This document shows, one piece after another, positions 7,330 through 16,661 of a DNA stretch of 64,000 bases. The notes below the pieces were generated by a model. That model saw nothing but the letters and a program-made list of their open reading frames with translations, was not told where the DNA came from and did not search any database. Every line of letters starts with the position of its first letter. Position 1 is the stretch's first letter. The stretch comes from UBA2970 sp965221075 (GTDB lineage: Bacteria; Verrucomicrobiota; Verrucomicrobiia; Limisphaerales; AAA164-E04): assembly GCA_965221075.1 (NCBI GenBank), contig OZ244865.1:930001-994000 (forward strand), given 5' to 3'. A program made the translations under genes and the position numbers.

Positions 7330-10194
7330 CTAGGGTACTACCCGGACGAACCTGGCTCCGGCTCCGGCGGGCAGGGAGAAGGAGGGAGGGACCGCTCCGG
7401 CGATCGGCGTCCAGGGGCCGGTAACCGCGTCGGCCTGCTCCAGGGCCCGTCCGGACCATTCGATCACCAGGCTGCCCCGGGAGAGCGACACGGCGGCGAT
7501 CCCCGCCGGTCCCTCGGCGGCGGAGCCTCCGGTCACCAGGGCGTTGTCGAAGAGGCCGATGGTCTGGTTGCCCACGATGTCGCCCTCGGCATCGCTGGGG
7601 CCGATGTCGTCGGCGTAGGCCCCGATGCCGAAGGCGATGTTTTCGGCGTGGGGGAAGGAAATCCGGGGTCCCGGGACTCCGTCGAGGTAGAGGCGGGCGG
7701 TGGCTCCGTCGAGGACCATCGAGACCAGGTGGCTGCCCCGGTCGTCGAAGGGTTCGCCGTCGAAGGCGGGAATGTTGATCCCGTCTCCCGAGATCTCGTT
7801 TTCGTCGGCTCCCCCGCTCCGGTTGTACCGCCATCCGAAGTCGCGGCCGTCGTGGGTGGTGTGGTCGGAGAAGAAGATGTACTGGTCTCCGCTGCGGGCC
7901 CAGATTCCGGTCCGGCTCTCGGAGCTGGCCCCGGCGGCCAGGACGAAGTCCACCAGGCTGCGCTCGACGGAGAAGGTGAGGGGCTCTGAAACGGAGGCGG
8001 AGAAGGTCTCTCTGGTGAACGCCGCCAGGCCCGGCCACAGGGGGGCCTCAACCTCGACATGGATGCGCAGGCGGCCGTCGGCCAGGCTCACCGAGGAGTC
8101 GGGCCCGGGCTTGGCCCTTCCGCTCTGGTTGAAGGAGGCGGACTCGACCTGCCAGAGGCCGGCGTCGAGCTGCGTTCCGTCGAAGCCGTCGGAGAGGAGA
8201 ACCTCGGGACGGTGGTGCACGCGGAGATCGGCGGGAGGCCCGAGGCATGTCCCGTCCTGGCCGCCGGAGAGGGAGAAGACGGCGCTTCCGATCCCCCGGG
8301 GCTCGATCGCCACCGTTCGGGACCGGGGCGAACCGGCCGGGAAGACCAGATCCAGGGAGCCGCTGGAGGCTCCCGCAGGGACCGCCACGGAGGGGTCGCT
8401 GGTGGCCAGGGCCACCCTTACCTCCCGGTCGGCGACCAGCCGGGGAACGCTCACCGTCATCTCCCCGCTCTGACCCAGGGTGATCGAGGGGGTGGGGGAC
8501 TCCAGCCGTATGCAGGGCAGGGCGTAGGAGACCGATGCGTTGGCGAACCGGGCGAGCACGTAGTCGCCTTCGGACTTCCCGTAGGCCCCGACGGCGAAGC
8601 GGATGCCGCTGGACACGGGGAACGGGAACCGGCCTCCCGGAACGCCGTCAAGAAACACCTCGACCATGCTGCCGTCGGCGATCAGCCCGAGCCGGTAGCT
8701 GCCATTGCTGTCCATCCCCGAGAAGGCGGGGATCACCGTGCCGGTCCCGCTGGGCGAGTCGGGGCTGACGTTGACATGCCAGGTGGCCGCTCCTGAATCG
8801 CTTCCGTCCCTGTACTCCTGCGAGAGGAACAGGTAGTGGGACCGGTCGGCGTTGGAGAGGAAGATCCCCGAGCGGGAGGTGCCGTCGGTCTCCACCGAAA
8901 CGCGGTCTACCTCGGCCATCAGGTTGATGTCGGGAGCCGCCGGGAACGAGTCCCACCGGTGCCATGCCGAGGCTCCGCCCCAGGAATTGGTGGTGTTCCA
9001 GGTCTCGATCCTCAGCCTCGTCGGCACCTGGCGGGGGACGTGCCCTCTTACGAACTCCCATTCCAGCCAGTGGGGCCAGTCGGAGGGCCCAAGCTTCCAG
9101 TCGTCCAGGGTGTCGCTAGTTCCGCTCCACCAGGCACGATCACTGAACGAGAGGACCTCGCCGAACCGTTCCAGGACGGTGACCCTGACGGTCCCAGCGG
9201 CGTCCAGATCGGAGCTCGACAGGGAGAGCTGGGTGGAACCGGCCGAGAGGCCATTGATGGGCACCTTCATCGACTCGGGCCCCCCTGCAGGAAACACGAT
9301 CGAAAGGCGCCTCCCCAGGGATCCGGAAGCCGTCGCGATGCGAGGATCGCCGCTGGCCAGATGCACGGTCACCGGGGTTTCGGCGTTGGCCCCCTGCGGC
9401 AGAGCGACGGTGATCTCGCCGGGAGGCGCCCCAGCCATCAGGACCAGCTCGGTCTCGGTGATGAAGGCCCTCTCTAATCGCTCGATCCTCAGGTTGTCCC
9501 AGACGGTCTCGGTGGTGTCGGTGTTGGGCCGGGCGTAGGAGCCGAAGTGGAAGATCACCGGAGAGAAGGGGAACTCCACCTCGGCGCCCAGCTCGCTGTC
9601 CAGGTAGAGCTTCACCGTCGAGCCGTCCGCCACCATGCTCATGGTGTGGAGCAGCCCGTCGTCCTTCCCGTCGAAGGCTCCGATTCTGAGACCTGGCCAG
9701 GTGGGTGCGTCCCTGGGCTCCTGGATCTTGCGGTTGTAGCGCCATCCTCTTCCCCGGATGTCGGCGAAGAGGATGTAGCGTGACTCGGTCTCGTCGAAGA
9801 TCCACAGGACGCTGCGGGAGCCATTCAACTGCCTGGCACCCTGGACCCGGTCGATGTGCAGTGCGGCTGGCGAGCCCACGGCGGCCTCGAAGCTCTTCTT
9901 GATGCGCAGGGTGCTGCCCGACCACTGAGTAGTGTCGCCTGCGAAGCGTATCACACCATCGCCTGGCTCGGCGTGGATGGCTCCCTTGACGACTCCCTCG
10001 AAGAAGGGCTCGGCCGGCTCGTACCAGTCGGGATCGATGGTTTCGGAGGAGAAGTCGTCCTCGAAGAGCACCTTCGCCGACTGAGGAAGGGCCTGTCCGG
10101 CGAGGGAAAGGAAAGCAAGGAGCGACAGCAGCCGGAGGAGGAAGTCTGTCTTCCGGGGAAAGGCGGAGCCTGGAAGGAGAGCACGGGTATTCAT
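7330..10194 (-). CDS. Secreted LamG/Ig-like repeat protein, copy D (first of the array)
   Basis: A 954-residue exported protein and the promoter-proximal member of the array. It has the same plan as copies B and C: signal peptide, LamG (~45-250), Ig-like (~255-340), LamG (~345-580), Ig-like (~580-685), LamG (~685-895) and the tail ending in GARFVRVVP. It is the most diverged copy in the first LamG module (for example DIRGRGWRYNRKIQEPRDAP) and in the second (WHRWDSFPAAPDINLMAEVD). Its first Ig-like module (HLASGDPRIATASGS) matches copy A. The second LamG module has SQEYRDGSDSGAAT, shared with B. No Shine-Dalgarno sequence is apparent. The role is inferred to be cell-surface or polysaccharide binding. 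Confidence 0.9.
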   Translation of the reverse strand: MNTRALLPGSAFPRKTDFLLRLLSLLAFLSLAGQALPQSAKVLFEDDFSSETIDPDWYEPAEPFFEGVVKGAIHAEPGDGVIRFAGDTTQWSGSTLRIKKSFEAAVGSPAALHIDRVQGARQLNGSRSVLWIFDETESRYILFADIRGRGWRYNRKIQEPRDAPTWPGLRIGAFDGKDDGLLHTMSMVADGSTVKLYLDSELGAEVEFPFSPVIFHFGSYARPNTDTTETVWDNLRIERLERAFITETELVLMAGAPPGEITVALPQGANAETPVTVHLASGDPRIATASGSLGRRLSIVFPAGGPESMKVPINGLSAGSTQLSLSSSDLDAAGTVRVTVLERFGEVLSFSDRAWWSGTSDTLDDWKLGPSDWPHWLEWEFVRGHVPRQVPTRLRIETWNTTNSWGGASAWHRWDSFPAAPDINLMAEVDRVSVETDGTSRSGIFLSNADRSHYLFLSQEYRDGSDSGAATWHVNVSPDSPSGTGTVIPAFSGMDSNGSYRLGLIADGSMVEVFLDGVPGGRFPFPVSSGIRFAVGAYGKSEGDYVLARFANASVSYALPCIRLESPTPSITLGQSGEMTVSVPRLVADREVRVALATSDPSVAVPAGASSGSLDLVFPAGSPRSRTVAIEPRGIGSAVFSLSGGQDGTCLGPPADLRVHHRPEVLLSDGFDGTQLDAGLWQVESASFNQSGRAKPGPDSSVSLADGRLRIHVEVEAPLWPGLAAFTRETFSASVSEPLTFSVERSLVDFVLAAGASSESRTGIWARSGDQYIFFSDHTTHDGRDFGWRYNRSGGADENEISGDGINIPAFDGEPFDDRGSHLVSMVLDGATARLYLDGVPGPRISFPHAENIAFGIGAYADDIGPSDAEGDIVGNQTIGLFDNALVTGGSAAEGPAGIAAVSLSRGSLVIEWSGRALEQADAVTGPWTPIAGAVPPSFSLPAGAGARFVRVVP

Positions 10195-10685
10195 TGCAAT
10201 CTGGTAATTGTCGGTATTCGTGGGGAGACTAGGGACTGTTTATGCAGCGAGCGGCCGTATGCGGCATGACAATCGCCAAAAAGCAGTCCGCCAGCGCTTC
10301 ACATGTCATCCACAACGATCTATTGGGTGTTTTATTCCGAGATACTCCGGTCTGATATCCGATCTGGCGAGGAGAGGACTTCCTGGAAGGAAAAAGCTGC
10401 CTGATCCCGTTTGCGTGAATGGCAGCCGGGGGAGCCGGCTCTGCTTCCAGAGGACGTCGTTCCAGGCGTTGCCCACGACAGGACTCGGGCGCCTGACGGC
10501 CGGATTGTCCTGCATGCAGCCGTGAAAGGCGGCCCGCTATAGGACAAGGGCGTCTTTCGCGATCCTGGCGCAGATGGATATCGCAGAGCTGGGGCTTGGA
10601 AGAGTTCATGGCGAAAGATCTTCCGGGCCGGCCAGCTCGTGCCTGGGTCGACTCCTTCGGAAAGGCCGTGTCTGGTGGGACTGTT
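10195..10685. other. Non-coding stretch upstream of the LamG array
   Basis: About 490 bp with no gene I can support. The part nearest copy D (10195-10240) resembles the junctions between copies. The segment around 10263-10350 is less GC-rich than its surroundings and is the likely place for the array promoter, but no clear -35/-10 pair was found. The reading frames here give low-complexity or unrecognisable peptides. Confidence 0.4.
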
Positions 10686-11444
10686 GGGCAGGAGGAAGGC
10701 GACATGATCCAGTCCGGCGCCTGTCCGCCGCTCCAGGAGCCCTTCGGTTGAGAGCGAGTTGACCAATCCGTCGACGGCGGCGAAGTTGGAACCGGTCGTC
10801 CCGTGCATGTCCGCGCTCAGCGCGAAGCTGTTCATCCATCTGTCTGCCCGTTGCCGGCAGGTGAGGGCGGTTTCGGGAGGAATGCTGACCGAGATGTTCA
10901 TTCTGCTGGAGTTGGTCGGATTGCGGTCGCCGGTGAGGATCTGCTGGGGCTGGCTCTCGTCCGCGGCGGAATTGGTCAGGTAGCTCACGTTCTGGTTGCG
11001 GTTGAAGCGATCCCTGCCGTTCACGGTGTTCTCCTTGTCGAACGTGAAGGTGTCGGCTGCCCTCTGGCTGTCGCTGGGACAGACGAGGATCTTCGGCTGC
11101 TCCCTAGCCCGGAACGTAGCGCGCCGAAGTGGAACCAGACGGAAGTCACGGTCATTCTGTTGTAGCAAGCCGAGTTCCAGTCGCTGGGGAGAGCCTCTCG
11201 GAGTCGCCGTCCTTGAGGCAGGGGACGTGCATGGGGAGCTGGCCGTCGTTGATCCCCCGGCCCACGTCTGGAAGGCGAGGACGACCTGCTTGAGGTTGCT
11301 GCACTCGCTCTTCTGGGCCTTCTGCCGGACCTTCTTCAGAGCGGGAAGGAGCATTCCGGCGGGAATGGCGATGACGGCGATCGCCACCAGGCGTCCGATC
11401 AGGGCGAACGCGTTGTCGTCTGGTTTCCGCCCGGGTCTGTCCAT
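10686..11444 (-). pseudogene. Decayed prepilin-like (H-x9-DG type) gene
   Basis: The start at 11444 has a good ribosome binding site (AGGAAAG) and reads a degraded pilin N-terminus: AFALIGRLVAIAVIAIPAGMLLPAL instead of FTLIELLVVIAIIAILAGMLLPAL. The glycine before the cleavage site and the conserved Glu at +5 are both lost. The homologous reading then leaves this frame near 11255 (INDGQLPMHVPCLKDGDSER lies in another frame and meets a stop after LATTE). It returns to the first frame by about 11100, giving ILVCPSDSQR, SYLTNSAADE, LTGDRNPTNS, a HGTTGSNFAAVDG box (H-x9-DG-like) and FLLP near 10690. No stop follows at the expected end. Two compensating frameshifts plus lost key residues argue that it is non-functional. 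Confidence 0.75.
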
Positions 11445-12285
11445 GGCTTCTTTCCTGTCTGGTTCGGCCTGCCTCCTCGATCTGGCAGCCGGCAGGGGAA
11501 GCCCTGTCCGTCTTCCGTTTGAATGCAGCAGGATTCGTGCCAGAACCTGGCTGTCTGGAGAAAAAAAGGGTCAGGCGGAGTGGAACGCGGCGAGCGAGAG
11601 CCGTGCTCCTATTACCCCCCGCGGGACGGGGAAGGGATCTGCTCGGCGCATGGAGCCAGCGGGCCTTCCAGGAACCCTTCGGCCGAGAGAGCAGTCCGCA
11701 GCAGCCAGCTATTTTGGTGGCGGATCCGCCCCCCGGTCTGCGGGGCGATCGACTCCTGTCAACGTCACTGAAGCACCTGATCCGCAATTGACTGAGCCTT
11801 GCTAAGCATCGGCAGGGTTGTCACTGCGCTGGTTGCCGCCTCCGCTCCCCGACGGGAGCGGAGATCCCTGGGCTTCCACTGCAGGAGGCGCAGCGCCCTG
11901 CGCTCCCTGACTGCCTGGAAGGAAAAGAGCTTCCGAGCCTCCGGCGTGCTCTGTCTGCGGTTCGTCAGCCGGGGCGCCATGTCCGGGCTCGTCAAGACCC
12001 TGTCCAGCCGGGAAAACCGGCTGGGGAGGAGTCTTGCTGCAAGCTGCGGTCGGGTTGATCCAGACCGCCCCGGCCACCTCGCAGGATGGCGTCGAGCACA
12101 CGAAGGTTGTTCCAGCGGGGCGAACTTCCTTCTCTGCATCGCCAGTTTTCTTCGTCTGAAAACTCCCTTGGCAGACTGTCCAATTCTTCCCGGCCACTAC
12201 CGGCGGCTCCTCTCCCTTCGGAACGGCTCCCGGGCTGTGATCGGCTTGCTGCCATCCTGGAGCAAGGGGGGCTGGACGAATTGAA
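11445..12285. other. Non-coding stretch between the prepilin pseudogene and the LamG gene
   Basis: About 840 bp. Short open frames exist on both strands but none resembles a known family or has a convincing start. The one structured element is a perfect hairpin at 12004-12024. The rest may be decayed coding sequence. Confidence 0.4.
12004..12024. other. Perfect 8-bp stem hairpin, 5-nt loop
   Basis: CCAGCCGG, loop GAAAA, CCGGCTGG. There is no T-run on either side, so it is not a textbook terminator. It could still act as a GC-rich terminator or RNA structure in the non-coding stretch. Confidence 0.5.
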
Positions 12286-12315
12286 TTGACCCCGGATCCC
12301 TGCGCTTCCTAGCAT
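12286..12315 (+). promoter_or_regulatory. Promoter of the LamG/Ig-like protein gene
   Basis: TTGACC at 12286-12291, an 18-bp spacer, then TAGCAT at 12310-12315. The start codon follows 14 nt after the -10 box, so the expected 5' leader is only a few nucleotides. That fits the absence of a Shine-Dalgarno sequence. The same form is found ahead of several other genes in this window. Confidence 0.6.
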
Positions 12316-12329
12316 CCGGCGCCTTCCCC

Positions 12330-15300
12330 ATGAAGCACCTCTTGCGCGCCTTTCTGTTCCTGTTCCTCGGAGCAGGGCTCCTTCCTTCCTCGTTCGCCCA
12401 GTCACTGAGAGACGGACTGGTGGCGGAGTGGAATTTCGACGAGACCGAGGGCCTGATCGCCGGGGATTCGGCTGGGGACAACGACGGCGAGCTCTTCAAC
12501 TTTCCCGACGAAGGCTCCCACTGGGTGGATGGCCGGCACGGGGGGGCCATCGCCTTCGACGGGAGCAACTACGTGGAGGTGCCCCATCACGCCTCGATCG
12601 GAGGCGACGTGACCGGAGGGCTCACGGTGACGGCCTGGTTCCGGGCCAACGTCCCCCTGCCCGGCGACGGGGCCGGCCAGCGGATGCTGGAGAAGGGGAA
12701 CAACTACTTCTTCCTGCAGGGAGTGCGCCCCGGGGGGATGAACTTCCTGGTCAAGAACGGGGGCAGCAACTTCACCGCAGGCATCGGGGAGTCGCTGGAG
12801 GCCGACACCTGGTACCATATCGCCGGAGTCTTCGACGGCTCCTCGGCCAAGGCTTACATCAACGGCGAGCTTAAGGGCACGGTGGAGGTTCCAGGACCGA
12901 TCGACGACAGCGGGTTGCCGATGCGCATCGGCTCGGACGACGGAGGCAGCTTCTTCAACGGGACCATGGACGATGTGCTGATCTGGAGCCGTCCCCTCAG
13001 CGCAGAGGAGGTCCGGCGGGCGATGGATCGGGACTTCGAGGGGCCCGTCGAGGGAAGCCTGGAGATCGTGGAGGAGCCGGAGTCCTCGACCGTCTACGAG
13101 GGGGCCACCGCCAGCATGGGAGTGAGGGTGGATGCGGTGGGAGAGATCCGCTATCTATGGTTCCGCGGCGAAGAGCCCCTGCGCTCCTACACCGGGCCCG
13201 ATCTGGTCATTCCTCACGTATCCACCGGGGACGCGGGGGACTACCGGGTGCGCGTCCAGAACGGTGACAAGGAGATCCACAGCCAGACGGCCACCCTGAC
13301 GGTGGTCCCGGTGGAGGGCCTCGATACCGGGCGGGTGGCCTGGTGGCGCTTCGACGAGGGGTCGGGCAGCGCCGCGGCCGACAGCTCCGGCAACGGGCTG
13401 GATGGAGACCTGGAGGGAGCCGCCTGGGAGGACGGCCAGGTGGGAGGCGCCCTGTCGTTCGACGGGGCCGCCCAGGTGGTGGTCGAGGCCGGCACGGCCC
13501 TGGACGGCCTGACCGGAGAGGCCACCTTCGCCTTCTGGATCAATCTCGCCTCCTACGGGGAGCTGGAGAGCGCCGGCAGCTTCGATCGCAGCACCAGCTA
13601 CGTGATGCGCAAGGGGGACCACTTCGGCATCCGTATCATCGACGATCCCGGCACCATCACCCGCACCCTCAACGTGCGCGCCGGTGCCGGAGCCGATCCG
13701 GGTTCGGTCAACAACAAGGGGTGGGAGGCCAATCCCCCCCAGGGATCGGTGGAGCTGGAGGAGTGGCAGCACTTCGCCATCGTCTACCGCAACGGGAGGA
13801 TCCACTTCCACAAGAACGGATTTCCGGTCGGGGAGCCGGCCGACGGATCCCTGGGGAGCCCGGACGAGAGCCTCCTGACCCTGGGCAACTACGACGAAGT
13901 CGAGACGGTGGCCCGCTATCTCGACGGACTCCTCGACGAGGTAGCCATCTGGGAGCGCCCCCTGGGCGAGGCCGAGATCCTCGAGATCGCCGGCAAGGAT
14001 GTGGCCGGAGCCCCACGGGTGGAGGTGCAGCCCTTGTCCCAGACCAAGTTGGAGGGGACCAGCACGACCTTCCAGATCGTGGCCACCGGCATGCGTCCGG
14101 TGAGCTACCAGTGGTACCTAAACGGCGATCCGATCCCCGGGGCCGATGCCAGCCGGCTCTTCCTCCCGAGGATCCTTCCCGGCGACGCCGGGGCCTACAC
14201 GGTCAGGGTTTCCAACGCCCAGGGAGAGACCACCAGCGAGGCCGCCGTGCTTTCGGTGGAGGAGCTGGGAGCCATCACCAGCGGGCTGGCGCTCCACTAC
14301 ACCTTCGACTCGGTCGAGGAAGGCTCCCTTCCGGACCAGGGGCGTCACGGAATCGGGGGCATGCTCCGCAACTTCGACGGGGATTCCCTGCAGAGCGGCA
14401 TGATCGGGCAGGCCCTGGCCTTCGACGGGGAGGACGACTACGTCGAGGTCCCCCACCACGATCTCCTCTCCCTGGGAGCCGAGGCCACCGTCTCGGTGTG
14501 GCTCAACCCGGTGCTCTTCTCGGGAGGAACGGACTTCGACCGGGTCTTCCGCAAGGACGTCAACTACGACTTCGTGCTGATCAGCGGGGGCGTGGCCCGG
14601 GTGCACGGCATCAACAAGACACCCTACAGCTCGCCCGGGGACACGGTGGCCGCCGAGGTGTGGCAGCACTACGCCTACGTGGTCAAGAACGGCGCCATCC
14701 AGTGGTACCGCAACGGAGAGGCGGTGGGCAGCCCTCTCAATGGGCGGCTGGGCGAGGCCAACGCCTTCCCGCTGGTGCTGGGCAACTACCATGTGGAGCC
14801 CGAGACGGGCAACTGGATCAACCGTCCCTACCAGGGGCTGATGGACGATCTGGGGATCTGGCAGCGGGCCCTCTCGTCCAACGACCTGCTCTCCATCTAC
14901 CAGAACGGGCTCAACGGCAACACCCTGGCCGAGGAGCTGGAGCCGGTCAGCATCCGCTCCTACTCGCTTGAGGGAGGGCGGATCCACCTGGAGTTCTTCT
15001 CCCCGTTCAGCTCGAGGGACCACCGGGTGCAGGCCAAGTCCGAGCTTCCGGGCGACGAGTGGAGCCTGCTGGACGAGATTCCCGAGGAGGAGGGGGAGGG
15101 GATCTACCGCGTCAGCTTCGCGGCCCCGGCGGGCGAGAACGGCTTCTACCGGATCCTGAGCGTGCCGCCTCCGCCCCTGTTCTTCGACGACTTCGAGTCC
15201 GGCGCTCCGGGATGGACCCATGGCGGCGCCAAGGACGAGTGGGAGCTGGGCGCTCCCCAGACGGGTCCTGGCGGCGCCTTCAGCGGATCCAGCGTCTACG

Positions 15301-15653
15301 GCACCGACCTGGACGGGAACTTCGAGCCGTACACCTCGGCCTGGCTGCGCTCTCCGGTGATCGACCTGAGCGGCGTGTCCATCGCCAACCTCACCTTCGC
15401 CGAGTTCCACAGCGTGGACGCCGATGTCAACTACCACAGCGTGGTGGTGAACATCATCGAAGCCGACTCCGGCGCGGTGATTCAGGAGGTGTTCCGGGAG
15501 GCGGGCACGACCGGAGGCTGGGTGCAGCGCTCCATCCGCCTGGCGGGGGAAGCGGCCGGAGGCCCCGTCCGCATCGAGTTCTTCCTGGAGACCGACGACT
15601 TCTCTCCCCTGCCGGGCTTCTACATCGACGATGTCAGGGTGCAGGAGAACTGA
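12330..15653 (+). CDS. Large secreted protein with three LamG and two Ig-like domains
   Basis: 1107 residues with a signal peptide (MKHLLRAFLFLFLGAGLLPSS...AQ). Order: LamG_3-type domain (~30-235; WNFDETEG, NYVEVPHHASI, TMDDVLIWSRPLS), Ig-like (~240-330, LWFRGEEPL, DAGDYRVRV), LamG (~335-555, WWRFDEGSG), Ig-like (~560-645, QWYLNGDPIPG, DAGAYTVRVSN), LamG (~650-860, HYTFDSVEEG, MDDLGIWQRALS), a linker ending ENGFYRIL, and a C-terminal beta-sandwich (~950-1107, FFDDFESGAPGW to GFYIDDVRV). The protein is exported and probably displayed or released to bind polysaccharide; no enzyme motif is present. The start at 12330 is fixed by the signal peptide and by the promoter ending 14 nt before it. It is not closely related to the tandem LamG proteins. 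Confidence 0.88.
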   Translation: MKHLLRAFLFLFLGAGLLPSSFAQSLRDGLVAEWNFDETEGLIAGDSAGDNDGELFNFPDEGSHWVDGRHGGAIAFDGSNYVEVPHHASIGGDVTGGLTVTAWFRANVPLPGDGAGQRMLEKGNNYFFLQGVRPGGMNFLVKNGGSNFTAGIGESLEADTWYHIAGVFDGSSAKAYINGELKGTVEVPGPIDDSGLPMRIGSDDGGSFFNGTMDDVLIWSRPLSAEEVRRAMDRDFEGPVEGSLEIVEEPESSTVYEGATASMGVRVDAVGEIRYLWFRGEEPLRSYTGPDLVIPHVSTGDAGDYRVRVQNGDKEIHSQTATLTVVPVEGLDTGRVAWWRFDEGSGSAAADSSGNGLDGDLEGAAWEDGQVGGALSFDGAAQVVVEAGTALDGLTGEATFAFWINLASYGELESAGSFDRSTSYVMRKGDHFGIRIIDDPGTITRTLNVRAGAGADPGSVNNKGWEANPPQGSVELEEWQHFAIVYRNGRIHFHKNGFPVGEPADGSLGSPDESLLTLGNYDEVETVARYLDGLLDEVAIWERPLGEAEILEIAGKDVAGAPRVEVQPLSQTKLEGTSTTFQIVATGMRPVSYQWYLNGDPIPGADASRLFLPRILPGDAGAYTVRVSNAQGETTSEAAVLSVEELGAITSGLALHYTFDSVEEGSLPDQGRHGIGGMLRNFDGDSLQSGMIGQALAFDGEDDYVEVPHHDLLSLGAEATVSVWLNPVLFSGGTDFDRVFRKDVNYDFVLISGGVARVHGINKTPYSSPGDTVAAEVWQHYAYVVKNGAIQWYRNGEAVGSPLNGRLGEANAFPLVLGNYHVEPETGNWINRPYQGLMDDLGIWQRALSSNDLLSIYQNGLNGNTLAEELEPVSIRSYSLEGGRIHLEFFSPFSSRDHRVQAKSELPGDEWSLLDEIPEEEGEGIYRVSFAAPAGENGFYRILSVPPPPLFFDDFESGAPGWTHGGAKDEWELGAPQTGPGGAFSGSSVYGTDLDGNFEPYTSAWLRSPVIDLSGVSIANLTFAEFHSVDADVNYHSVVVNIIEADSGAVIQEVFREAGTTGGWVQRSIRLAGEAAGGPVRIEFFLETDDFSPLPGFYIDDVRVQEN

Positions 15654-15695
15654 TCCCTTTCGCAAACGCTGTGCCTCTGGAAGCACACCGCAGAT

Positions 15696-15739
15696 CCGGC
15701 ATTGCCGGTTGACAAGGGGGCTCTTCAGGAGGATAGAGT
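15696..15739 (+). promoter_or_regulatory. Promoter of the prepilin-like gene with an adjoining palindrome
   Basis: TTGACA (15709-15714) and TAGAGT (15734-15739) are separated by 19 bp. A 13-bp palindrome, CCGGCATTGCCGG (15696-15708), abuts the -35 box and could be a regulator site. A strong AGGAGG ribosome site lies downstream at 15752-15757. Confidence 0.45.
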
Positions 15740-15773
15740 CGGCCTTTCAGCAGGAGGAGAACGTGTTTCAGCC

Positions 15774-16661
15774 ATGATGAAGGAAATTGACGCCGGGGCT
15801 TCCCGGAAGGCCCGGGAAGGCTTCACCCTGATCGAGCTTCTGGTGGTGATCGCGATCATCGCCATCCTGGCGGGGATGCTCCTGCCGGCCCTCTCCAAGG
15901 CCAAGGAGAAGGCGAAGGGAGTGCTGTGCATGAACAACACCAAGCAGCTGATGCTCGCCTGCACCATGTACACCGGCGACAACGACGACAGCTTTCCCAG
16001 GGCACGCCACGGGGGGGGGGTTGCCACCGGCAACCAGAGAAGCTGGGTCACCGGCTGGCTCAATTGGGGCAACAGCGAGCACAACACCAACGTCAACTAT
16101 CTTATCGATCCCGAGTACTCCGTGCTGGCGACCTATTTCTCCAACACCAAGAACATCTTCAAGTGCCCATCCGACATCTACCTCTCCCCCCAGCAGCGCG
16201 CTCTGGGATGGGAGGAGCGCGTCCGCAGCGTCTCCGGCAACATCCGCCTAGGGGACGACACCAACGCGTGGGCGGCAAACCACTACCCCAACTATACCGC
16301 CAAGCTGAGCGGGCTCACCAATCCAGGGCCCTCCATGACCTGGGTCTACATGGACGAGCACCCGGACAGCATCAACGATGCCGGCAACTTCACCACCGAG
16401 CTCCACAGGGGCCAGCCCTGGATCGATATCCCCGCTACCTACCACAACGGAGCCTGCGGCATCGCCTTCGCCGACAACCATTCGGAGATCCACAAGTGGT
16501 CGGCCTCGCTGGGCAGCGCGCCCCCCGTGAGCAGCGGCTATGCGGGACGGGTCCACATCATCAACAATTACCTCGAGAGGGATGCCGATGCCCTCTGGTG
16601 GTCTCTGCGCACGCAGTACAAGAGCGGCGTAACCGAGGCCCATATAAGGGCCGCCTTCTGA
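15774..16661 (+). CDS. Prepilin-like protein, type II secretion/type IV pilin N-terminus
   Basis: About 295 residues. The frame is open from 15702, but the start is placed at ATGATG (15774) because AGGAGG lies 16 nt upstream and this gives a short leader (MMKEIDAGASRKAREG) before the class III prepilin site G/FTLIELLV. The hydrophobic N-helix runs to AGMLLPALSKAKEK. The globular part has ILVCPSD-like KCPSDIYL and a C-terminal HNGACGIAFADNHSEIHKW, a variant of the H-x9-DG box of this large Verrucomicrobia/Planctomycetes family. It should be cleaved by a prepilin peptidase and placed in the membrane or a pseudopilus. The precise role of these single-gene pilin-like proteins is not established. 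Two decayed relatives flank it. Confidence 0.88.
   Translation: MMKEIDAGASRKAREGFTLIELLVVIAIIAILAGMLLPALSKAKEKAKGVLCMNNTKQLMLACTMYTGDNDDSFPRARHGGGVATGNQRSWVTGWLNWGNSEHNTNVNYLIDPEYSVLATYFSNTKNIFKCPSDIYLSPQQRALGWEERVRSVSGNIRLGDDTNAWAANHYPNYTAKLSGLTNPGPSMTWVYMDEHPDSINDAGNFTTELHRGQPWIDIPATYHNGACGIAFADNHSEIHKWSASLGSAPPVSSGYAGRVHIINNYLERDADALWWSLRTQYKSGVTEAHIRAAF

Larger units (their letters stand above)
1..10194 (-). repeat. Tandem array of four near-identical LamG-protein genes
   Basis: Four head-to-tail copies of one gene, here called A (1-1408, cut by the window edge), B (1444-4296), C (4332-7205) and D (7330-10194). Start codons lie 2888, 2909 and 2989 bp apart. The third LamG module and the C-terminal tail are almost identical between B, C and D. 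The signal peptide is identical in all four. The first Ig-like and second LamG modules vary most. Junctions A/B and B/C are both 35 bp and nearly the same sequence; junction C/D is 124 bp because of an insertion. Similarity patterns are mosaic, which suggests unequal crossing-over or gene conversion. The array may extend beyond the window. Confidence 0.95.

Noticed and set aside
10229..10705. 158-residue minus-strand frame upstream of the LamG array
   Set aside because: It begins inside the prepilin pseudogene in a different frame and resembles nothing known; a transposase fragment was considered, but no motif supports it.
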